18,176 nt of DNA, taken from NCBI GenBank assembly GCA_005800465.1, contig SYFI01000104.1:1-18176 (forward strand), in the 5' to 3' direction. Under the pieces are notes generated by a model. It was not told where the DNA came from. It ran no database searches and saw only the letters and a program-made list of their open reading frames with translations. Within the stretch, counting starts at the first letter, position 1; every line of letters begins with the position of its first letter. Shown here piece after piece: positions 13,801 through 18,176 of the stretch. The stretch comes from Actinomycetota bacterium. GTDB taxonomy: Bacteria; Actinomycetota; Thermoleophilia; Miltoncostaeales; Miltoncostaeaceae. The position numbers were made by a program, and so were the translations under genes.

Positions 13801-14465
13801 GCGCGCCGTCCGTCCTTGAGGGTGATGGACACACCGAGAATCCCAAGCAGTCCGCCAGGTTCGGATGACGCCACCAAGACGGCGGCCCCACGATCGAGGG
13901 CGCGGTGGATTGCCGTGTCGGTCTGGGTGAACTCCCATGGGTCATCGAGCACCAGAAGGTCGGGAGTGCCGATGAGCGCGCATGCCAGCGATGCCTGCCG
14001 CGCCTCCTCAATCTCGAGCAGTGGCGCGAACTTGGCGGGAGCGGTGAATCCGGCCTCGTCCATCGCGCGCGCTGCCTCCTCGGGCCCATATCCCTTCAGC
14101 GCCGCGACCATGCGGATGGCCTCTCCGGTACGTACGCCGTACGTGAACGGCCATGACTGCGGGGCCCAGCCGATGCGCCGCAGAGCGTCCGGACTGCCTG
14201 GCCGGGCACCAAACACGGTCGTATCCCCACCGGGCCCCGCAAGACCCATCACCGCACGCAGCAGCGACGACTTGCCCGATCCGCGACCGCCGGTCACCAC
14301 CAGACCCTGTCCGGGCGCCAGGTCGATGTCCACGCCGTCAACCGCCGCTTCGCCACCGCGCTGGTATCGCACGACGATTTCGCGACCGTGAATGACCGCA
14401 GCGCTCGCATCGGCGGATGCGGGGGTCAGCCCAGCTTCTCCAGGCGGATGGCCTCCTGCGGGCAA
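13797..14465 (-). CDS. ABC transporter ATP-binding protein with degenerate motifs
   Basis: A 222-residue protein if started at the TTG at 14465. Walker A GGRGSGKSS (59-67) and the Q-loop Gln103 (APQSWPF) are intact. Other motifs have drifted: the LSGGQ signature position reads EIEEARQ (151-157), Walker B ends LVLDDP so the catalytic Glu is Asp175, and the switch His is replaced in VASSEPGG (Glu202). It is partnered with the permease gene, which overlaps it by 4 bases. The start is uncertain. TTG 14465 overlaps the ferredoxin gene by 40 bases with no clear ribosome-binding site. A CTG at 14429 would give a 4-base CTGA overlap with GGAGAAG just upstream. The first strand (VIHGREIVVRY) lies after both. 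Confidence 0.85.
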   Translation of the reverse strand: MPAGGHPPGEAGLTPASADASAAVIHGREIVVRYQRGGEAAVDGVDIDLAPGQGLVVTGGRGSGKSSLLRAVMGLAGPGGDTTVFGARPGSPDALRRIGWAPQSWPFTYGVRTGEAIRMVAALKGYGPEEAARAMDEAGFTAPAKFAPLLEIEEARQASLACALIGTPDLLVLDDPWEFTQTDTAIHRALDRGAAVLVASSEPGGLLGILGVSITLKDGRRA

Positions 14466-14656
14466 TCGTCAATCGCCTCACGGATCGCGGCGATGATCGC
14501 CGGGTCCAGCACATCGCTGCTGGCGGACGACAGGTTGGAGTCGTCGTCTACTGAGAACACGCCGGGCAGACGCGCGATGCACACACGGGTGCCCATGCAC
14601 AGGTCATGGTCAACCAGCAATCGGTACATCTCTCCGGCGATCTCGATCTCGGCCAT
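14426..14656 (-). CDS. Ferredoxin, [3Fe-4S] type
   Basis: A 76-residue soluble electron carrier. Cys20, Cys26 and Cys65 (followed by Pro) are the only cysteines and fit the single-cluster actinobacterial ferredoxins CX5C...CP. Thr23 occupies the place of the fourth cysteine, which favours a [3Fe-4S] cluster. The start at 14656 has a strong Shine-Dalgarno GGGAGGG 7-8 bases upstream, inside the end of the sugar-phosphate mutase gene, and follows that stop by 2 bases. Such ferredoxins often feed cytochromes P450, but no P450 or reductase is in view, so the partner is unknown. Confidence 0.88.
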   Translation of the reverse strand: MAEIEIAGEMYRLLVDHDLCMGTRVCIARLPGVFSVDDDSNLSSASSDVLDPAIIAAIREAIDDCPQEAIRLEKLG

Positions 14657-14658
14657 GT

Positions 14659-16011
14659 TCAACCCTCCCTGATGATCGCGAGTACCTCGTCGCGCTTTCG
14701 TTCCATATCCGCCTCCGAGACCAGCGACTCGAGGTTGAGGCGCAGGAGGGGCTCGGTATTGGACGAGCGCACGTTGAAGTGCCAATCGTCGTAACCGACG
14801 GACAGTCCGTCGACCTCGGCCTGATGACCATTTACATAGTGTGCCCGAAGCCGGTCGATTGCCGCTCCGGCATCGGCAACGGTCGAGTTGATCTCACCGG
14901 AGATGTGGTACTTCTCGCGAAGGGCCGCCACCATGTGTGAGAGCGGCTCGTCGGACTGGGCAAGGATCTGCAACACCATCAGCGCCGGGATAAGCCCAGT
15001 GTCGGCAAATGAGAAGTCGCGAAAATAGTAGTGGCCGCTCACCTCCCCGGCAAATACGGCATCGATCTCGCGCATGCGGCGCTTGATGAAGGCATGTCCC
15101 ACGCGGAACTCGTCGGCCCGACCCCCAGCGGCAAGGATGCTGTCGCGAACCGCCCACGAGGCGCGCAGGTCATACACCACGGTGCCGCCGGCATTGCGCT
15201 CGAGGATGTGGCGCGCAAGAAGTGCGGTGAGGAAGTCGCCTGCGACGAACCCGCCCTTTTCGTCAATGAAGAAACAGCGGTCGGCATCGCCATCCCAGGC
15301 GATACCCACATCGGCACCGTTGTCCACCACGGCCTTCTCGATGAACGCCCGGTTCTCTTCGAGCAACGGATTGGGCAGGTGATGTGGGAAGCGCCCATCC
15401 GGGTCAAGAAAGAACGGCACTGCATCGATGTCGATGCGATCGAGCACCGGTGGGAGGTAGAGCCCGGCCATACCGTTGGCTGCATCGAGCACCACGCGCA
15501 GGCCGGTGATGGCCGATGGGTCGACGAAGGTTAGGCACCGGTCAACGAAGCGGTGCAGCAGGCCGGGGTCGGTGGTCTCGGTGCCGGATTCCTCGGCGGC
15601 GGCGGGTTCCCCTGCCCGGGCCAGGCGGCCCACCTCGGAAATGCCCGTGTCGCCGGAGAGCGGGAGGGCTCCCGCCAACACCATCTTCACCCCGGTGTAC
15701 TCGGGCGGGTTATGGCTTGCCGTGATCATGGCGCCGGCGTCGTAGCCGCCCTCATCCACCGCGAAGTAGACCATCTCGGTTGCAGCGAGCCCCAGCGAGG
15801 TAACGTCTGCGCCTGCCGACAGGGCACCACGTATGAATGCTGCGGTCATCAAGGGGGAAGAGAGGCGTACGTCGTGACCCACCGCCACGCGTGCGGCGCC
15901 GGTGACGGCGATGAGTGCCCGGCCGATGCACTCCGCACCATCCTCGTCGAGTTCCGTGCCGTACAGGCCGCGGATGTCGTAGGCCTTGAAGACCTCCGGG
16001 ATGAGGGTCAC
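14659..16011 (-). CDS. manB: Phosphomannomutase/phosphoglucomutase
   Basis: A 450-residue alpha-D-phosphohexomutase moving phosphate between C6 and C1 of mannose or glucose, feeding nucleotide-sugar and cell-envelope synthesis. All four active-site loops are present: the phosphoserine loop ITASHNP with Ser99, the metal loop DGDADR (240-245), the sugar-binding GEVSGH (322-327) and the phosphate-binding RSSNTEPLLR (415-424). The N-terminal FKAYDIRG is typical of the PMM/PGM group. The GTG at 16011 is chosen because its GTGA overlaps the HIT stop by 4 bases and the family block begins 6 codons later. Choice between mannose and glucose substrates cannot be made from sequence alone. Confidence 0.93.
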   Translation of the reverse strand: MTLIPEVFKAYDIRGLYGTELDEDGAECIGRALIAVTGAARVAVGHDVRLSSPLMTAAFIRGALSAGADVTSLGLAATEMVYFAVDEGGYDAGAMITASHNPPEYTGVKMVLAGALPLSGDTGISEVGRLARAGEPAAAEESGTETTDPGLLHRFVDRCLTFVDPSAITGLRVVLDAANGMAGLYLPPVLDRIDIDAVPFFLDPDGRFPHHLPNPLLEENRAFIEKAVVDNGADVGIAWDGDADRCFFIDEKGGFVAGDFLTALLARHILERNAGGTVVYDLRASWAVRDSILAAGGRADEFRVGHAFIKRRMREIDAVFAGEVSGHYYFRDFSFADTGLIPALMVLQILAQSDEPLSHMVAALREKYHISGEINSTVADAGAAIDRLRAHYVNGHQAEVDGLSVGYDDWHFNVRSSNTEPLLRLNLESLVSEADMERKRDEVLAIIREG

Positions 16012-16493
16012 GCCGAAAACCCCGGTCGAAGGAGGGAATATGTCTCGTCGAGGTGCTGCGGCATAACGCGAAGATCTCCGATAACGGGCATAAAGTTGGT
16101 GTCCCCGGACCACCTCGGGACCACGTGCAGGTGCAGGTGGTCGGCAATACCGGCTCCCGCCGCCGCCCCCTGATTCATCCCGATGTTGAAGCCATGCGGG
16201 TGCATGGCACCGTCGAGCGCGGTCTGGGCGGTGCGGGCGAGCTCCATCATCTCAATCAGGGCGGGCGTTGGGAGGTCGGTCAGGCGGTCAAGGTGTGCGT
16301 AGGGGACGACCATCAGGTGCCCACTCGCATAGGGGTACGCGTTGAGAACGACGAAGCAGTGCTCACCGCGGGCGAGGACGAGCGCTCGCGCATCGTCACC
16401 CAGCGCCGGGAGGTCGCAAAACACGCAACCCGGACCCTCGAACTCGTCACCATTCTCAGCCGACACGTAGGCCATCCTCCACGGCGCCCACAT
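16008..16493 (-). CDS. HIT family protein, Ap4A phosphorylase-like (Rv2613c type)
   Basis: A 161-residue protein from the ATG at 16493, which opens MWAPWRMAYVS as in this family. The HIT triad HLHLH (119-123) carries the catalytic histidine, and CVFC (Cys23, Cys26) is the usual zinc-type pair. The blocks LNAYPYASGHLMVVPY, PHGFNIGMNQG and VVPRWSGDTNFMPVIG match the mycobacterial Ap4A phosphorylase Rv2613c, which splits diadenosine tetraphosphate with phosphate to ADP and ATP; that activity is inferred. An upstream GTG at 16526 would add 11 residues and overlap the corA end by 10 bases; neither start has a strong ribosome-binding site. Its stop overlaps the mutase start by 4 bases. Confidence 0.88.
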   Translation of the reverse strand: MWAPWRMAYVSAENGDEFEGPGCVFCDLPALGDDARALVLARGEHCFVVLNAYPYASGHLMVVPYAHLDRLTDLPTPALIEMMELARTAQTALDGAMHPHGFNIGMNQGAAAGAGIADHLHLHVVPRWSGDTNFMPVIGDLRVMPQHLDETYSLLRPGFSA

Positions 16494-16516
16494 GATCTGA
16501 CGCCCTGCCCCGGGGT

Positions 16517-17518
16517 TTACAGCCACTTGCGCTTACGGACGTAGAACAGCACGCCCACGGCGAGGGTCACCATCAGAAGAAGCAGGAAGATGAGCGATGC
16601 CAGGCCGTTTCGCGCAAATGGGAGGTTGTCGATGTTCATCCCATAGAAGCCCGTGATGAGCGTGAGGGGCAACAGCACGGCCGACAGGATGGTGAGCAGT
16701 GCCAGCATGTCGTTGAGGCGGTGGGTGATGATGGATTCGTTGGTGGCCTCAAGCGCCTCGGCCACCTCCTTGTAGTTCTCAAGCGAGTCCCAGATGCGCT
16801 CGTTCTTGTCGACGATGTCGTCGAAGTAGATCTCGAGGTCCTCGGGTGCGTACCGCTGCACAGCGCGTTCAAGCATGCGCAACGTCGGGCGCTGCGGCTT
16901 GATGACCTTGCGGTAGTTGATGATCTCCTGCTTCACATTGGAGATATCACGCACCACGGAGTCGCCGTGCCCCTCAAAGATGGCGTCCTCGATCGTGTCG
17001 AGCTTGAACCCGATCTTGTCGAGGATGGGAAAGCAGTAGTCGAACATCTGGTCGACGATTTCGTACAGCAGGAAGCCCGACCCCTTGGACATGAAGTCAA
17101 ATCGGGCGTCCTCCCGGGCCTCGCACCGTGACCACACGGCGCGGATGGGCTTCATCGGCTCCTTCGGGATGGTGATGATGATCCCGGGGCCGATGAACAC
17201 ATTGAGTTCGGCGGCCTGCAGGCGCCCCGTGGCCTTGTCGAACCGCGGGAAGTGCAGCACCAGAAACACGTAGCCGTCGTACTCATCGATCTTTGCGCGC
17301 TGGCGCCTGCGCGAGAGCACGTCCTCAAGGTCGAGGGGGTGGTAGTCGAAGTGCTCCTGAAGCCATGAAATCTCGGCGTCAGTCGGCTCCTCGATGTTCA
17401 ACCAGGTGAGCCCGTGGGCCTCCAGGCGCTGGACGTCCGGCCGCTTCCGGTCAGGGGCGGGCGCCCCGGAGGAGGACCCCCGCGAGCGTGAGCGACGGAT
17501 GTTGGGAAGGCTCGCCAT
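16517..17518 (-). CDS. corA: CorA family magnesium transporter
   Basis: A 333-residue member of the CorA channel family for Mg2+ (sometimes Co2+ or Ni2+), active as a membrane pentamer. The cytoplasmic N-terminal domain (about 25-260) is alpha/beta then long-helical. Two membrane helices lie at the C-terminus (about 262-281 and 297-316), with the signature YGMN (Gly283-Met284-Asn285) after the first and the acidic/hydrophobic loop IDNLPF between them. It ends in a basic VRKRKWL. The first 25 residues are Arg/Ser-rich and probably disordered. The ATG at 17518 has GAGGGG 8 bases upstream. It is the first gene of the six-gene unit running to 12973. Confidence 0.94.
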   Translation of the reverse strand: MASLPNIRRSRSRGSSSGAPAPDRKRPDVQRLEAHGLTWLNIEEPTDAEISWLQEHFDYHPLDLEDVLSRRRQRAKIDEYDGYVFLVLHFPRFDKATGRLQAAELNVFIGPGIIITIPKEPMKPIRAVWSRCEAREDARFDFMSKGSGFLLYEIVDQMFDYCFPILDKIGFKLDTIEDAIFEGHGDSVVRDISNVKQEIINYRKVIKPQRPTLRMLERAVQRYAPEDLEIYFDDIVDKNERIWDSLENYKEVAEALEATNESIITHRLNDMLALLTILSAVLLPLTLITGFYGMNIDNLPFARNGLASLIFLLLLMVTLAVGVLFYVRKRKWL

Positions 17519-17526
17519 CGTCGAGT

Positions 17527-17532
17527 CCCCTC
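17527..17532 (-). promoter_or_regulatory. Ribosome binding site of corA
   Basis: On the minus strand GAGGGG lies 8 bases before the ATG at 17518. It fixes the start and shows that leadered genes coexist here with probable leaderless ones. Confidence 0.6.
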
Positions 17533-17568
17533 GTCGCGGTGGTGCACGGTTCGTTGAACATCCAGGAG

Positions 17569-17574
17569 AGTGTA
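17569..17574 (-). promoter_or_regulatory. -10 hexamer TACACT for the corA unit
   Basis: On the minus strand TACACT, identical to the Nudix hexamer, would place the transcription start near 17562, giving a leader of about 44 bases with the GAGGGG site. No clear -35 and no obvious riboswitch fold are seen in the leader. Confidence 0.4.
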
Positions 17575-17643
17575 CCGCGCCCCGGCACTCGATTGGCCCC
17601 GGCTGCGACCTCCGATGGTAATGCGCCCTGGAGCGGGGGTGGC

Positions 17644-17649
17644 TAATCT
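17644..17649 (+). promoter_or_regulatory. -10 hexamer TAATCT for trpF
   Basis: TAATCT ends 7 bases before the GTG at 17657, again the leaderless geometry. The 138-base divergent gap to corA shows no other clear element. Confidence 0.45.
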
Positions 17650-17656
17650 GCCGGGC

Positions 17657-18176
17657 GTGCCTGACTCCGCCAAACCCCTTCGCATCAAGTTCTGTGGGCT
17701 CACCGACCCTGCAGACGTGCAGGTGTGCGTTGATGCGGGTGCATGGGGCATCGGCGCCATCATGACCCCGCATGGACCGCGTGCGCTCGATGGCCCGGCG
17801 GCCGAAGCCGTGATGGCAGCCGTGCCCGACGGCGTGGAGCGGGTCGGGGTGTTCGTCGATCCCACTCCTCACGGGCTGGCGGATGCCGTCGCGCGGTGCC
17901 GCCTCACCCGTGTGCAGGTGCATGCCCCCGCCGACTTGTCCGCAATTGTGGCGGCCTCGCCGGTGCCGGTGACCCTCGCGGTGCGGCTCGACGGCCCGGA
18001 TGCCATCGTGGCGGCCGATGCTGCGCACTGCGACCTGGTGCTGTTTGACGCGGCGGTTCCGGGACGCCACGGTGGCGCCGGGGTGCTGGCAAACTGGGGC
18101 CTGCTTGTGGCCAACCGCCCATCCCGCCCATTTGCCCTCGCGGGAGGCCTTACGCCCGAGGTGGTGGGCGACGCCG
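17657..18176 (+). CDS. trpF: Phosphoribosylanthranilate isomerase, 3' end cut by the window
   Basis: 173 codons are present and the frame is open to the window edge; the family is usually 200-220 residues. TrpF converts phosphoribosylanthranilate to CdRP, the third step of tryptophan synthesis. The N-terminal IKFCGLT holds the catalytic Cys (residue 13), followed by ADVQVCVDAGAWGIGAI, RVGVFVD, the LVLFDA strand with its conserved Asp, the phosphate-binding GGAG and the FALAGGLTPE block. The GTG at 17657 gives the usual start just before the first barrel strand and has a -10 hexamer 7 bases upstream. No other trp gene is in view. Confidence 0.92.
   Translation, partial: MPDSAKPLRIKFCGLTDPADVQVCVDAGAWGIGAIMTPHGPRALDGPAAEAVMAAVPDGVERVGVFVDPTPHGLADAVARCRLTRVQVHAPADLSAIVAASPVPVTLAVRLDGPDAIVAADAAHCDLVLFDAAVPGRHGGAGVLANWGLLVANRPSRPFALAGGLTPEVVGDA

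Noticed and set aside
12919..14391. A 490-codon open frame on the plus strand opposite the ABC genes
   Set aside because: The product is low-complexity (His, Arg, Ser, Pro) and mirrors the coding strand of the permease and ATPase genes.
14657..14785. 43-residue N-terminal extension of the ferredoxin
   Set aside because: It overlaps the mutase gene and contains the Shine-Dalgarno for the shorter start at 14656, which fits the family length.
1..18176. CRISPR arrays, tRNA or rRNA genes, insertion sequences, phage genes, toxin-antitoxin pairs
   Set aside because: No direct repeats with regular spacers, cloverleaf sequences, transposase motifs or terminal inverted repeats were seen on reading both strands.

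Overview
This is a dense, high-G+C (roughly two thirds by eye) chromosomal window of housekeeping genes. It reads like an actinobacterium, probably a deep-branching one such as Thermoleophilia, but that placement is inference. The supports are: the order rplS-rnhB-yraN-comM-dprA; a single-chain PafB/PafC-type double-WYL regulator; an Rv2613c-like HIT protein; a [3Fe-4S]-type ferredoxin; the futalosine-route enzyme MqnE; and many genes with a TANNNT -10 hexamer placed 6-8 bases before the start codon. I see no rRNA, tRNA, CRISPR array, insertion sequence or prophage. No stretch over 300 bases lacks a gene; the longest gaps are about 130-145 bases.

Layout. Bases 1-2074: the 3' end of rplS and its terminator, rnhB (+), yraN (-, converging on rnhB), and a Mn-type superoxide dismutase (+) with a palindrome in its promoter and a strong hairpin behind it. 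Bases 2148-4777: comM and dprA (+), translationally coupled, both for handling transforming DNA. Bases 4785-6872: the fused double-WYL regulator (-), converging on dprA. Bases 6905-9062: a lipoprotein-like thermonuclease, a small unknown protein, a CoA-type Nudix hydrolase (-) and a 223-residue unknown protein. Bases 9046-11643: an aldo/keto reductase that lacks the catalytic tyrosine, then a three-gene minus-strand unit (DUF1802-like, unknown, MarR-like). Bases 11740-12843: mqnE (+).

Bases 12973-17518 are a tightly packed minus-strand unit read in the order corA, HIT/Ap4A phosphorylase-like, phosphomannomutase/phosphoglucomutase, ferredoxin, ABC ATPase, ABC permease. Junctions are 4-base overlaps or gaps of a few bases, with a promoter in front of corA. 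trpF starts divergently at 17657 and runs off the window.

The most notable points are the repeated leaderless-promoter geometry; an ABC ATPase with an intact Walker A but lost signature, catalytic Glu and switch His; a comM whose family-conserved N-terminus has no normal start codon; the AKR without its tyrosine; and the uncharacterised DUF1802 unit. I did not find a convincing new multi-gene defence or mobile system.
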